Source: Marinobacter nanhaiticus D15-8W (GTDB lineage Bacteria; Pseudomonadota; Gammaproteobacteria; Pseudomonadales; Oleiphilaceae). From it: 64,000 nucleotides of DNA. This document shows, in pieces, positions 45,451 to 55,279 of the stretch; the first letter of the stretch is position 1, and each line of letters starts with the position of its first letter. The stretch is from positions 1,116,001 to 1,180,000 of the forward strand of contig NZ_AP028878.1 in the NCBI RefSeq assembly GCF_036511935.1. The letters run 5' to 3'. A program made the translations under genes and the position numbers. The notes under the pieces are model-generated. The model made no database searches and was not told the origin of the DNA. It worked only from the letters and a program-made list of their open reading frames with translations.

Positions 45451-47241
45451 ATGAACGCACCTTTCAAACTGCGGCCTTACCAACAGGAAGCGGTCGATGC
45501 CACGCTGCGGCACTTCCGCCAATCCGACGAGTCGGCCGTGATCGTGCTTCCCACCGGTGCGGGTAAAAGCCTGGTCATTGCCGAGTTGGCCCGCCTGGCC
45601 CGACGCAAGATTCTGGTGCTGACCCACGTCAAAGAGCTGGTAGAGCAGAATCACGCCAAGTACGAGAGCTACGGTTTAACGGGCGGCATCTTCTCCGCCG
45701 GACTGAAACAAAAGGAAAGCCGGCATCAGGTGACCTTTGCCAGCGTGCAGTCCGTCGCGGCGAACCTGGATCAGTTCCGGGACGAATACTCGTTGGTCAT
45801 TATCGATGAATGTCATCGGGTCAGTGGCGAGGAAACCAGTCAGTATCAACGGATCATCGAGCTGCTGCGGCAACAGAATGACGCCCTCAAGGTGCTTGGG
45901 CTGACCGCCACACCCTATCGTTTGGCGATGGGCTGGATCTATCGCTATCACTACCGGGGTTTTGTTCGCGGTTCTAGTGAAGATCAGGACAAACCCTTTC
46001 AGCACTGCATTTACGAATTGCCGTTGCGCTACATGATCAACCGCGGGTATCTCACCAAACCTGAGCTGGTGAACGCAGCGGTGGCGCAATACGATTTCTC
46101 CACGCTGCCTCAGGACCGCTTTGGCGAATACGCCGAGCGGGACGTCAACCAACTGCTGAGCAAACACCCGCGTGTGACCCGTTCCATCATCGAGCAAGTG
46201 ATGGAGCTGGCCGAGGAGCGCCAGGGTGTGATGATTTTTGCGGCCACGGTGGATCATGCACGTGAGATCACCAGCTATCTGCCGGAACGCCAAACTGCCC
46301 TGGTGACCGGCGCGACCGACCTGACGGAACGGGCATCGCTGATCCAGCGCTTCAAGCAGCGGCAGTTAAAGTACCTGGTTAACGTATCTGTGCTCACCAC
46401 AGGCTTCGATGCGCCCCATGTGGACTTTATCGCCATCCTTCGTCCGACCCAGTCGGTCAGCCTGTATCAGCAGATCGTGGGTCGCGGTCTTCGACTAGAT
46501 GAGGGTAAGCAGGATTGTCTCGTCATCGATTACGCGGGCAACAACGTGAACCTTCATCATCCGGAGGTGGGGGAGCCGAAACCGGATGCCGACAGTGTAC
46601 CGGTCCAGGTCTTCTGCCCCGGCTGTGGTTTCGCCAACATCTTCTGGGGCAAAACCGATGGTGACGGTCTTGTGATCGAACACTACGGCCGGCGCTGTCA
46701 GGGATTGCTTGAGCCTGCGGATGAGGAGAGTGTTTCTGCGCAAAGCGCACGACCTCAGCAGTGCGACTACCGTTTTCGCTTCAAGGAATGCCCACACTGC
46801 GGTGGCGAGAATGATATCGCCGCCCGAAACTGCCATCAGTGCCAAAAGGCCATCATCGATCCCGACGATCAGCTAAGAGACGCACTGAAACTCAAGGACG
46901 CCATGGTGATTCGGTGCGCCGGGATTACGTTAGGCGCCCCTAACAGCAGAAACGACGAAAAACTGAAGATCACCTATCACGGTGAGGATGGGGAGGAACT
47001 CAGCGAGTCGTTCGATTTCGGTAAGCCGGCGCAGCGCACCGTCTTCAACAAGCTGTTCGGGCGTCGTTTCGCCAATAGCCAGGCCCCGAGAATGTTCAGC
47101 GGGGTGGGGGAGGTGCTTGAGATGCAAGCCCTGTTGTCGGCGCCGGATTTCGTCATCGCCCGCAAGCAGAAGCATTATTGGCAGGTGCAGGAGAGGATCT
47201 TCGATTATCGGGGGCCTTATCGTAAGGCGAATGAGGTGTAG
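45451..47241 (+). CDS. radD: DEAD/DEAH-box helicase RadD (YejH)
   Basis: This superfamily 2 helicase-like ATPase acts in double-strand-break repair with RecA and SSB, 596 residues, the family length. It has Walker A LPTGAGKS, the DEAH-type box IIDECHR, motif [11 protein letters not shown] and motif [12 protein letters not shown]-terminal Cys clusters [12 protein letters not shown] and [18 protein letters not shown] form a zinc-binding region as in RadD. The ATG at 45451 is preceded by few ribosome-site bases (AGCCCTGCAA). Confidence 0.9.
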   Translation: MNAPFKLRPYQQEAVDATLRHFRQSDESAVIVLPTGAGKSLVIAELARLARRKILVLTHVKELVEQNHAKYESYGLTGGIFSAGLKQKESRHQVTFASVQSVAANLDQFRDEYSLVIIDECHRVSGEETSQYQRIIELLRQQNDALKVLGLTATPYRLAMGWIYRYHYRGFVRGSSEDQDKPFQHCIYELPLRYMINRGYLTKPELVNAAVAQYDFSTLPQDRFGEYAERDVNQLLSKHPRVTRSIIEQVMELAEERQGVMIFAATVDHAREITSYLPERQTALVTGATDLTERASLIQRFKQRQLKYLVNVSVLTTGFDAPHVDFIAILRPTQSVSLYQQIVGRGLRLDEGKQDCLVIDYAGNNVNLHHPEVGEPKPDADSVPVQVFCPGCGFANIFWGKTDGDGLVIEHYGRRCQGLLEPADEESVSAQSARPQQCDYRFRFKECPHCGGENDIAARNCHQCQKAIIDPDDQLRDALKLKDAMVIRCAGITLGAPNSRNDEKLKITYHGEDGEELSESFDFGKPAQRTVFNKLFGRRFANSQAPRMFSGVGEVLEMQALLSAPDFVIARKQKHYWQVQERIFDYRGPYRKANEV

Positions 47242-47580
47242 GTTGGATCAGCGCGTCGTCAAACGAGTCCCCATGTATCGACAGGGCTTACCGCGCATTT
47301 GCGAAAAATAACATTTTATCGGGTTATTCCGGTAAGTACTTATCAGAGCAAGCATTTAGCTCTGACCAAGCCTTCACACTCTAACGATACTCCTTATGGG
47401 GTACCTCCCTCACCCATCGGGAATCCCCAATAAACGCCTTAATTTCCATTGCGTTAACACGGCGTTACGCAGCTTAACTATGCTGTAACTACCTCTTTTT
47501 CATCACTTTTGGCGGATGGCGCACTCGATAATCAGCCATTAAGCTACGGCTTTATCAGTTCGCACGTCGGGATACTTTGC
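47242..47580. other. intergenic region before the NIT chemoreceptor
   Basis: This 339-bp gap contains a small stem-loop (TCAGAGC at 47343 and GCTCTGA at 47359) that could end the radD transcript, followed by sequence that should hold the receptor's promoter. No gene was seen. Confidence 0.45.
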
Positions 47581-49593
47581 ATGTCTATTTTAAGTCGCCT
47601 ATCAATGAAGGCGAAGCTCCTTACGCTGGTTGCTCCAGCCTTGATCGTCATTCTCATATTTGCGGCAGGCCGAATCTCTGCAAGCTATGACAATTTCCAC
47701 AACACGCGCGTGCTGCAGGCTATGATCGAGCAGGTCCGGCTGGGGGCGCCGGTCGTGGAGAACCTCCAGCGGGAGCGGGGGCGTTCTGCGGTCTACATCG
47801 CCTCGGGCGGTCAGAGCCAGGAGGCAGAATCGGGCCTTCAAACCCAGCGAGCTGACACAGATGCGGCCATCCGTGACTTCCGGCAGCAGGTTCAGCCCTT
47901 ACTGGCGGCGGGCAACCTGCCGGAGAGTATTGTCAGTGGCGCCGAGCAGTTTCTCGGCGAGTTGCAGAAACTGGGGGGGCTGCGACAGGCGGTGGACCGG
48001 CTGGAAAAAACCGGCGCAGAATCCGCGCGCTTCTATACCGATCTGATCACTGACGTTATCGATCTTGAGGGCCGGATCCTCCGCCGCTCGTCCTCTGCGA
48101 CCGTCACCCGCCTGATGGCCGCCTATCATGGCCTGTCGGAGGGTGTAGAGATGGCGGGCAGGGAGCGGGCGATCGGTGCTGGGCTGGTCCAGAGTAATCA
48201 GTTCAGTCTTGAAACCGCAGCCCGCATTACCGAGCTCTATGGCCAGCAGGTGGCACTGTTCAGGTCCGCTGCCGAGATGCTTGACGAGGAATCGCGCGAG
48301 ACGGTCAAGGCAGCCGTGGCGTCGGCCAATGCCCGCGCCATGGGCAAGCTACGCAATACCTTGATCCTGAGCGAGACCGGCATACTGCAAATGACCCCGG
48401 GGCAATGGTTTGACGAAGCCACGGACCGTATCGAGGTCCTGAACGGAATTCGCAATGACCTTCTCGATGAAGTCGCCGTCGTGACACAGGCCGAGGTGTC
48501 CGCAGCGCGTAGCGCGTTGGTGACCACTTCCGTAATGGCTGCCGGTGCGGTGGTGTTGGTGCTTGTCCTGGTTGGGTTGATTACCGCGGCGATCACCGGT
48601 CAGGTGCGCAACCTGCTGGAGGGTGTTCGTTATGCCATGGATAACAAGGATCTGTCTCAGCCGCTGACCGTCACCTCGCGGGATGAGATAGGTGATATCG
48701 GACGGGCCGTCAATGACCTGTTCCAGCGCTTTGGCCAGGCGTTGCGTCAAATCGATCAAGCCAGTGTGCAGCTTGCCACCGCCACTGAGGAAACCAGTTC
48801 AACGGCCTCCCAGAATGCCGGTCAGGTGCGGAACCAGCAACAGCAGATCGAGCAAGTGGCCGCGGCAACCGAGGAGATGTCCGCTACGTCGGAGGAAATT
48901 TCCCGCAACACCCAGCAGGTGGCCGAGGCTGCAACCAGCGCGACCGACAAGAGTCGCGAAGGTGAGCGGGTACTGCGGACCAGCGTCGAGCGAATCCATG
49001 AACTGGTCCAATCGGTGCAGCAGGTCAATCAGGTTATTGAAGAGCTGGAAGGGCGGAGCGGAACCATTAGTGAAGTCATCAATGTCATTCGCCAAGTCGC
49101 AGACCAGACCAACCTCCTTGCACTCAATGCGGCTATCGAGGCGGCCCGGGCCGGCGAGCATGGCCGGGGCTTCGCGGTGGTTGCGGACGAGGTCCGTACC
49201 CTGGCGCGCCAGACCCACGAGTCGACCACTGAGATCGAAGGCATCATCAATGGCTTCCGCGACATTACCGAAAATGCCGGCCGCTCGGTAACAGCCAGCT
49301 ACCAGCTGGCCACACAGACTAGCGACAGTGCCGGAGAACTGGAAAAAACCTTGGCGGACATTCTGGCCGATGTGGGCCGTATATCCGATATGGCGACGCA
49401 GATTGCGGCAGCCTCTGAGCAGCAGGTTTCCGTGACCCGTGAGGTGTCTGGCAACATGGAGTCGGTAAGCGAGGTCGCTATCCTGACCCTAACGGGTTCG
49501 CAGGAAATTACCCAGGTAACCGGCGAACAGGCCCGCCTGGCCAGGCAGCTCCAGGATTTGGCTAACGAGTTCCGGCTACCGGCCACGGTTTAG
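47581..49593 (+). CDS. methyl-accepting chemotaxis protein with NIT sensor domain
   Basis: This 670-residue receptor has a first membrane segment ([20 protein letters not shown]) and a periplasmic nitrate/nitrite-sensing-type (NIT) domain of about 280 residues ([20 protein letters not shown] is its hallmark start). A second membrane segment ([20 protein letters not shown]), a HAMP domain and an MCP domain with [20 protein letters not shown] follow. The ATG at 47581 is taken because it starts the first membrane segment. It probably senses nitrate or a similar anion, by family knowledge only. Confidence 0.88.
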   Translation: MSILSRLSMKAKLLTLVAPALIVILIFAAGRISASYDNFHNTRVLQAMIEQVRLGAPVVENLQRERGRSAVYIASGGQSQEAESGLQTQRADTDAAIRDFRQQVQPLLAAGNLPESIVSGAEQFLGELQKLGGLRQAVDRLEKTGAESARFYTDLITDVIDLEGRILRRSSSATVTRLMAAYHGLSEGVEMAGRERAIGAGLVQSNQFSLETAARITELYGQQVALFRSAAEMLDEESRETVKAAVASANARAMGKLRNTLILSETGILQMTPGQWFDEATDRIEVLNGIRNDLLDEVAVVTQAEVSAARSALVTTSVMAAGAVVLVLVLVGLITAAITGQVRNLLEGVRYAMDNKDLSQPLTVTSRDEIGDIGRAVNDLFQRFGQALRQIDQASVQLATATEETSSTASQNAGQVRNQQQQIEQVAAATEEMSATSEEISRNTQQVAEAATSATDKSREGERVLRTSVERIHELVQSVQQVNQVIEELEGRSGTISEVINVIRQVADQTNLLALNAAIEAARAGEHGRGFAVVADEVRTLARQTHESTTEIEGIINGFRDITENAGRSVTASYQLATQTSDSAGELEKTLADILADVGRISDMATQIAAASEQQVSVTREVSGNMESVSEVAILTLTGSQEITQVTGEQARLARQLQDLANEFRLPATV

Positions 49594-50021
49594 CAGGATG
49601 ATGAGTGTCCGATCGATTTGGTTTTGACCAACTCGGCGTAGCCTTTCGTCCCAACTAAATTCCATAACCCTCAAGCCAACGGACTGGCTTGGCCATACGA
49701 GTGGGCTTGACCCGCACCAAGTAAGGAAGGGATGTATCTACCTGAGATTTCTGTTCCCCTGGCGCAAATGATAAGGATTAGTTCGATCTGATGTTTTCAG
49801 GATGAAGCATCCATCGGCAACAAAACCTGGTCCAGGGCGCGGGTCCTTAACGACTAGCACCGGGGAACAGCCTGTCCTATAGTCATAGGTCACGAATTCT
49901 TGCTTTATTCGGTGGGAGACTAACTTTATTAACTGAGCGCCGCCATGCTGTAAAACTGGCTATGCGAGCTCTGCGAAGCGATGGCAGGCTATTTGATTCT
50001 CAGGATGAGAAAGAGGGTAGC
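49594..50021. mobile_element. intergenic region with truncated RAYT element
   Basis: From 49604, GTCCGATCGATTTGGTTTTG and CCAACTCGGCGTAGCC reproduce the left end. The leader (TCAAGCCAACGGACTGGCTT) and the first codons (GGATGTATCTACCTGAGATT) follow, then the copy breaks off, with a right-end-like AGTTCGATCTGA near 49780. It is an internal-deletion remnant of about 180 bp. The rest is the nitroreductase leader. Confidence 0.65.
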
Positions 50022-50759
50022 ATGAACCCAACGATTAAACTGCTCAAGTCACACCGTTCTATTCGTAAATTTCTGGACTGGAAGATTCGCAACGAGCTTT
50101 TTGAAGAGCTGATTCGTGCAGGCCAGAGCGCTGCCACCTCCAGTCACATCCAAGCCTATTCCATTATCCATGTCACCAACAAGAAAATCTGCAAAGCCCT
50201 GGCGGAGCTGAGTGGTGGCCAACATTATGTATTGGATTGCTCGCATTTCCTGGTGTTCTGCGCTGATATGAAGCGGCCCACCGATGCCGCCGAACGTGCG
50301 GGAATCGAGGTGGTCAGAGGTACGACAGAGCAATTATTAGTGGCCACTGTTGATACTGCTCTGGTTGCCCAGAACGTGGCGACAGCAGCAGAATCTGAGG
50401 GCTTGGGTGTCTGTTACATTGGTGGCATTCGCAACGACCCTGCCGAGGTGAGCACACTGCTCCGCCTGCCAGACCATGTCTACCCGGTGTTTGGTATGTG
50501 CATTGGTTATCCTGACCAAAAACCTGAAATCAAACCGCGCCTTCCTATGGCGACGATCCTGAAGCGGGATTACTACGAGGATGAACAGGACGTGGCGCTG
50601 GTGGCGGAGTACGACGACACCATCAGCGCTTATTACCAGGCACGTAGCGCCGGCAAAAAACACTCCACCTGGTCAGAACAACTTAAACCGCTATTTTCCA
50701 CCAAACTGCGCGGTCACATGCGTGACTTCCTGCGAGCCAGGGGCTTTGAGATGAAATAG
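50022..50759 (+). CDS. NADPH-dependent oxidoreductase, nitroreductase family (NfsA-like)
   Basis: This FMN-dependent oxidoreductase has 245 residues. The N-terminal SHRSIRKFLDWKIRNELFEE and AATSSHIQAYSIIHV, the middle AESEGLGVCYIGGIRNDPAE and the late VYPVFGMCIGYPDQ are typical of NfsA/Frp flavin reductases. It should reduce nitroaromatics or flavins. The ATG at 50022 after AGAGGG is chosen over an upstream in-frame start at 49962. Confidence 0.88.
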   Translation: MNPTIKLLKSHRSIRKFLDWKIRNELFEELIRAGQSAATSSHIQAYSIIHVTNKKICKALAELSGGQHYVLDCSHFLVFCADMKRPTDAAERAGIEVVRGTTEQLLVATVDTALVAQNVATAAESEGLGVCYIGGIRNDPAEVSTLLRLPDHVYPVFGMCIGYPDQKPEIKPRLPMATILKRDYYEDEQDVALVAEYDDTISAYYQARSAGKKHSTWSEQLKPLFSTKLRGHMRDFLRARGFEMK

Positions 50760-50836
50760 CGACTTTGGCGGTGTCATCGTATTCGGATATTCAAATGGGG
50801 GCGGTCTACTTCATTCATGGATGATAGGCGGTGATG

Positions 50837-50935
50837 AGGGGCAGAGCGATTTAGCTTTAACGAACTCGACCACGTACTCGTTTTTTATCCGGGATTCAGA
50901 TCCTTACAAGCCAAACCCGCCCTAACAGCCTTCCT
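50837..50935. mobile_element. RAYT left-end remnant
   Basis: GGGGCAGAGCGATTTAGCTT, AACGAACTCGACCACGTACT and ATTCAGATCCTTACAAGCCA follow the order of the element's left end and leader, with many changes. Confidence 0.5.
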
Positions 50936-50999
50936 CAACGTGATTTACGGCGGGGTGCGACGGCTGATAGTCGCCCGGGGCCCACCTCTTGGGCAACTT

Positions 51000-51600
51000 G
51001 GGCTATCCGAAGAGGGACGGGTCCAGGGTGCGCTGTCGACTAGGTGAGCAATGCAGTATAGGTACGCCCGTTCCTGGTCGTTGGTGTCGACAATATGCCA
51101 GGGAACGTAGCTGGTTTGGGTCATGATTAACATCGCATCGTAGGCACACCAATAGTCGTAGTAACGGCGAATTGCTTCAATATCCATTAGGGAGAGTTTC
51201 CAGTGCTTGGGAGGGTCCTCGATTCGTTCGCGGAAGGGCTCCTCCTGCTCCTCGGGGTCAGCATCCGGTCAGTGCTTGAGCAGCCGAATGCCGGTTTCAA
51301 CCAGAGAACGCTCGAAAGCTGGGCAGGTGCGAACGAACTTGCCATATCTTCTGCGGAACAGCATCCCATGAACCGCTGCACCCCCGTACCAACTGCGGTC
51401 GAACAGGACCGCCCCGCCGCCGGCGGGTAGGTGGGGAATATAACGCCGCCCTTGCCCTAGTATCCGGCCCCTCAAACAAGAGCAAGATCCGGGCTCTGGT
51501 CTCGTGCACCCGGCGCTGCATCTCGCAAATATCAGTCCGCAGTTTGTTTACCGCATGCTCGTCGTCCTTCTTGGTGAGCTTAGCTACAACCCGCGGGTTA
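51000..51600 (-). pseudogene. polyphosphate kinase 2 (PPK2), decayed
   Basis: Three pieces in different frames on the minus strand give the PPK2 order. The first is EMQRRVHETRARILLLFEG (51480-51530), with the Walker-type glycine loop altered. The second is LFDRSWYGGAAVHG followed by CPAFERSLVETGIRLLK (51270-51400). The third is MDIEAIRRYYDYWCAYDAML with YVPWHIVDTNDQ (51010-51190). Intact PPK2 uses polyphosphate to phosphorylate nucleotides. At least two frameshifts and a lost P-loop make this copy inactive. Confidence 0.8.
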
Positions 51601-51944
51601 CCATCTCCTCTATTTCACAGCCGGCCTGTCGCATAATCCAGTTGTGGTGATATGGGGTAGAACGATTTAATTTTTGAGCGTAGGTCCGTTTATCAATATC
51701 CCCGTCCGATACTCTCTGTCTGGCTGTGGTGCAAGCAAGATGGCGGGAAGGTGAGTTACTTGGATGGGCAGATCAATATTAAATCGATCTGGCTCCTTCG
51801 GCGGGGAACAGGACAGGACCAAAGGACCGGCAGCCAGTTCTCGCTGTTTGCTTTCCCGGCACGAGGGCATCCTTGCCAACTTGTCCCTTTTTACTCTTTC
51901 GTTTTTTAAGCATTCGTTGCCATTCTTCACGGCGATTATTTCAC
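51601..51944. other. intergenic region with repeat end
   Basis: A left-end-like GGGGTAGAACGATTTAATTT lies at 51654 and a right-end-like AATATTAAATCGATCTGGCT at 51776. They face each other as a possible small non-autonomous element of about 140 bp. No gene was seen. Confidence 0.5.
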
Positions 51945-52103
51945 TTACTCATCGGCCATCTTGAAGGCAACAAGTGCGGTCAGGCCGGCAGCAAGAAAGC
52001 CCAGCATGCCTGGTTCAGGCACTTCGATAGGTGCTACGAGGCTTGTTGCATTGGCGGTAGCGGAGAGGGCAGAGAAGACCAGTCCAGTGATAACGTACTT
52101 CAT
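51945..52103 (-). CDS. 52-residue exported protein with PEP-CTERM signal and almost no mature domain
   Basis: An ATG at 52103 follows AAGGATG and encodes 52 residues: a signal peptide (MKYVITGLVFSALSATANA), about eight residues, and a PEP-CTERM motif with membrane segment (VPEPGMLGFLAAGLTALVAF). The tail KMADE lacks the usual Arg cluster, which is odd. It could be a tiny sorted peptide or the remains of a longer PEP-CTERM protein. Ribosome site, signal and motif together make it more than chance. Confidence 0.65.
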   Translation of the reverse strand: MKYVITGLVFSALSATANATSLVAPIEVPEPGMLGFLAAGLTALVAFKMADE

Positions 52104-52525
52104 AGCTAATCATCCTTGTTATGGGTCCACTCTGGCTTCAGCATTTTGTAGGCCAGTTGTAAAAATGAACGGAATATCAGATAGATAAGGCGCCGGCTGT
52201 AAGTCGAGTGTAAATATAGTTGACGCATATTTGGGTGGTGTAAAAATTATAGACACTATTCGGTGCCATTCGCGAAACGCATGAACGACAGGGCTTCCTT
52301 TGCTACCGGTGCAGGCTTAGGCGGGTCTGGATCACCCAGTCGCTAGGGCATTAAAGGCCGAAATTGATCCGGGGGATGCAGAAGGTGGCAACGCGCACTG
52401 TTCTCGTCGGGTCTAGTCTTTCGCCGCCGTTGGATGAAACATACTCGCTTCAAACATTCTTTTCCTGTATCGCTTATCATGGGGGACCGTAGTTGGCGCA
52501 AAAGCTGACCGTTAACCTGGAGGAT
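52104..52525. other. intergenic region, divergent promoters
   Basis: This 422-bp non-coding stretch lies between two small divergent genes, AT-rich near 52200-52260. No repeat or gene was recognised. Confidence 0.4.
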
Positions 52526-52690
52526 ATGATGAGTAAGAAACCTGAGAAGGCGACATTGACGACTGCCATGATCGAGGAGCAGACGGCTGCTTTCCTAAAA
52601 GCGGGCGGAACAATCGAGTATGTGGATAAAGGCAGAAGTAAGCAGTACGAGGATCAAGGGTCAAAGCAGAGTGCCCAGAAAGCAAAATGA
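52526..52690 (+). CDS. small hypothetical protein (AFLKAGG motif)
   Basis: This basic product of about 54 residues contains TAAFLKAGGTIEYVDKG, a motif seen in several small gammaproteobacterial proteins of unknown or transcription-linked role. Starts at 52526 or 52529 (adjacent ATGs) follow GGAGG. A TTG at 52493 is possible but has no better site. Its Lys/Gln-rich tail may be disordered. Confidence 0.6.
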   Translation: MMSKKPEKATLTTAMIEEQTAAFLKAGGTIEYVDKGRSKQYEDQGSKQSAQKAK

Positions 52691-53056
52691 ACATCGGCAC
52701 AGATCGCGCCTGGCAAGCTTGAGGGCGCGTACTTTTTTGTCCAAGCCATGCTTCGTTCAGCTCGAAACGCTGGAATTCTCAAAGTCAAGAACAGTAGCGA
52801 AGTCATAAACTTTAAAGTTGACCAGCCTCGCGTAGCCCTCCTCTCTTTGAAATCAGTTCCCCGAAGTCGCTAGCGTGCGCAAAGCCTTCGCACGAACACG
52901 GCCTTTAACGTCGATTTAATTTACATGTCGATTGGCCAAGCCTTTTTAATTCCTAATTAGTTAATTGTTTTTAATGTTATTTGTTTTTTATGGAGCGTTT
53001 TGTGCTTATGGCTTGTCCGTGATTAGATTTTAAAATACTAAAAAGGAGTAAGAGCA
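52691..53056. mobile_element. intergenic region with decayed RAYT ends
   Basis: AAAGTTGACCAGCCTCGCGT (52810-52830) and the following AGCCCTCCTCTC match the left end leader, and CGTCGATTTAATTTACATGT (52911-52930) resembles the outer end. An AT-rich stretch with a possible promoter (52950-53040) precedes the PEP-CTERM gene. Confidence 0.45.
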
Positions 53057-53608
53057 ATGGCAGTGCTCTATAAAACGCTAGCGTTTGTACTTTCTCTTGG
53101 ATTAGCCTCATCTGCGTCGGCTTTGGTCATCACGGATGTGAATAATCCCTATACCTTCCTGAATGAAGGTCAATCGAAGACCATTACGCACGACCTGACT
53201 GATGACGGCGTGCCTACTGATTTCTTTGTGACCGCGGCTTCACTGACGTTGAGCTTCTCTGACGGCACCTTGTTCGGTGATTTCGCGTTGGATCTGGCCG
53301 GTATTACCGGCGCCGGATTGAGCGGTACCTATGAAGTGGGTGGCACCCACCTGTTCGGATTCGACGTTCGTGTGCTGGGCGTAGGCCCTGCGGGTATCTC
53401 TGCGCTTAATTCACTCGGCATGCTCGAGGTCACCGTGACCGCTCTGGACACCGAGTGGTGGGCGGGCCACAACGACTTCTGGTGGAAAACCTCACGACTT
53501 GACGCCATCGTAGAGGCTCACGAGGTACCGGAGCCGGCCTCCCTGGCGCTGCTGGGCCTGGGCCTGCTTGGCGTAGGTATGGGTAGCAAGCGTCGCCGTA
53601 ACGTTTGA
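53057..53608 (+). CDS. PEP-CTERM-anchored exported protein
   Basis: This 183-residue product has a signal peptide (LAFVLSLGLASSASA), a beta-sandwich-like domain and a PEP-CTERM signal (VPEPASLALLGLGLLGVG, then SKRRRNV). The domain (ITHDLTDDGVPTDFFVTAAS) recalls exported choice-of-anchor domains, but no specific family is assigned. AAGGAGT precedes the ATG. A strong stem-loop follows the stop. An exosortase elsewhere in the genome is implied. Confidence 0.85.
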   Translation: MAVLYKTLAFVLSLGLASSASALVITDVNNPYTFLNEGQSKTITHDLTDDGVPTDFFVTAASLTLSFSDGTLFGDFALDLAGITGAGLSGTYEVGGTHLFGFDVRVLGVGPAGISALNSLGMLEVTVTALDTEWWAGHNDFWWKTSRLDAIVEAHEVPEPASLALLGLGLLGVGMGSKRRRNV

Positions 53609-53615
53609 ACGCTCG

Positions 53616-53646
53616 GTCGGTACCTTCGTTGCTCGAAGGTACCGAC
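53616..53646 (+). terminator. stem-loop after PEP-CTERM gene
   Basis: Perfect 13-bp arms GTCGGTACCTTCG and CGAAGGTACCGAC surround a 5-nt loop, eight bases after the stop codon. No T-run follows, so it may end transcription with help or stabilise the mRNA. Confidence 0.65.
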
Positions 53647-53823
53647 TATCCCAACCGGGGCGTTCCGCGCGCCATCTTCCAGTACACCCCCCTTTCATTA
53701 AATCTTGGTATCTATCGAAGGTTGGTCTCGCTTCCTTGCGGATGGTTGTACCCTTCGTCGAACTATACTGCGGGCTGAATCCCCGAAGTTTTTTTTCTGT
53801 TTGCTGCCCCATACGACGCGACA

Positions 53824-55206
53824 ATGTTAAATCTTGATTTCCGAACGCTCGTTGCAATCCTGGCCATCACCACGTTTGTCGCAGCGATGTCCATGTACTT
53901 TTTCTATCGACTATTACCTGAAGTGGCGGGTCTTAAGCAGGCGGCCATTGCCGGCGGCTGGCAGGTTGTTGCCTCGCTATTTCTGCTGGGGCGGGAGCAG
54001 GTCGGCGTGTTGGTCTCCATCCTGTTTACGAATATTGGTTACTTTCTCGCGTTCGCTTTCTATTACCAGGCCGCCCGGCTCTTCGATAACCGCCGCCAGG
54101 ATTGGCGACTGCCAGCCATCGTCATCGGTGTCTTGATGCCGTTATTGCTGATATTCCATGGCAGCGACTATCTGGGCCTGCGCATTGTCCTGAGTTCGTT
54201 GGGATTGTTCGTGCTCGGGATGATGCCGGCCAAGGTTCTCTGGGAGGGCGCGGAACGGCTGCCCGGACGCCGCGCGTTAAGTATCCTGTTTGCCATTTTC
54301 AGCTCGCTTGCGCTCTTCAGAATGATAGCGACACTCCTTTACCCTGTTGGGCGCGGCGTGCTTCTGGAGGTGAAAGGGTATTCGATGTACGTGATTTTTA
54401 TCTGGGGCATCATTGAAATTATCGGAATCACCGTCGGCATTATCGTCATGGCTTCGGAGCGTCTGCGTGAAACATTGAATCATCGTCTTGCCGACCTCGA
54501 AGTGGCCAGGGACGTGGCCCACCAGACTTTGCAGGACCAGCAGAATTTTCTTGCCATGCTGACGCATGAGTTCAAAACGCCGCTCAGTATCATCAAAGCC
54601 AACGCCGATTCCATCCTGGTTTGTACAAAAGCGCCTGATCGTTTCATCGAAGACAGCGTTGACCGGATACGGAGTACCTCCACACGATTGGCGGGCTTGG
54701 TGGACGATAGTCTGAATGGTGCTCTTATATCCCAGGCCGTCGATAGTGATGACTATCGATTCGAACGCATCGATATTGCGGCCTTGCTCGAACAGCTATG
54801 CCAGGAAAACAGCGTCCGCTTCGTTAACGGGTGTGGGGCGAGCAGGGTAGAGATTCAGGGCGATCCCTTCATGGTGCATATCCTCTTATCCAATCTGATC
54901 GATAACGCCCGGAAATATGCGGCCAACCTGGACAACATCGAAGTTCGTCTGGATCGTGCCACTGGCGAGATATCGGTAATCGTGGTTAACGATGGCCCCG
55001 GTATACCCGATGCTCAGCGGCACACGGTGTTCGAAAAATACTTCAGGGCGGAGAACAGCCGAAAGGCGACCGGGTCGGGATTGGGGTTGTACTTCGTAAA
55101 GCGTATAGCGGAACGCCACGGTGGCAAGATTACCCTGGAGAGTGATGAGCTGACGCGCTTTGCACTGACCCTGCCGCTTGCCAGCGCTTCAGGTTATAGC
55201 GGTTAG
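53824..55206 (+). CDS. membrane sensor histidine kinase
   Basis: This 460-residue kinase has six or seven N-terminal membrane segments (residues about 5-210) with no large periplasmic loop, so it may sense membrane or redox state. A HisKA domain (MLTHEFKTPLSIIK, His about 248) and HATPase_c with N box LIDNARKYA, G1 DGPGIPD and G2 GSGLGLYFVK follow. It ends 74 bp before the response regulator start and should phosphorylate it. Targets are unknown; the nearby PEP-CTERM and surface-protein genes are candidates. Confidence 0.9.
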   Translation: MLNLDFRTLVAILAITTFVAAMSMYFFYRLLPEVAGLKQAAIAGGWQVVASLFLLGREQVGVLVSILFTNIGYFLAFAFYYQAARLFDNRRQDWRLPAIVIGVLMPLLLIFHGSDYLGLRIVLSSLGLFVLGMMPAKVLWEGAERLPGRRALSILFAIFSSLALFRMIATLLYPVGRGVLLEVKGYSMYVIFIWGIIEIIGITVGIIVMASERLRETLNHRLADLEVARDVAHQTLQDQQNFLAMLTHEFKTPLSIIKANADSILVCTKAPDRFIEDSVDRIRSTSTRLAGLVDDSLNGALISQAVDSDDYRFERIDIAALLEQLCQENSVRFVNGCGASRVEIQGDPFMVHILLSNLIDNARKYAANLDNIEVRLDRATGEISVIVVNDGPGIPDAQRHTVFEKYFRAENSRKATGSGLGLYFVKRIAERHGGKITLESDELTRFALTLPLASASGYSG

Positions 55207-55279
55207 CCTCAACAACTGTGCTATGGTTTTCTTGCGTTTTATCCGCCCATTCCATGAGTTTATGGTCGACGGAGATACT

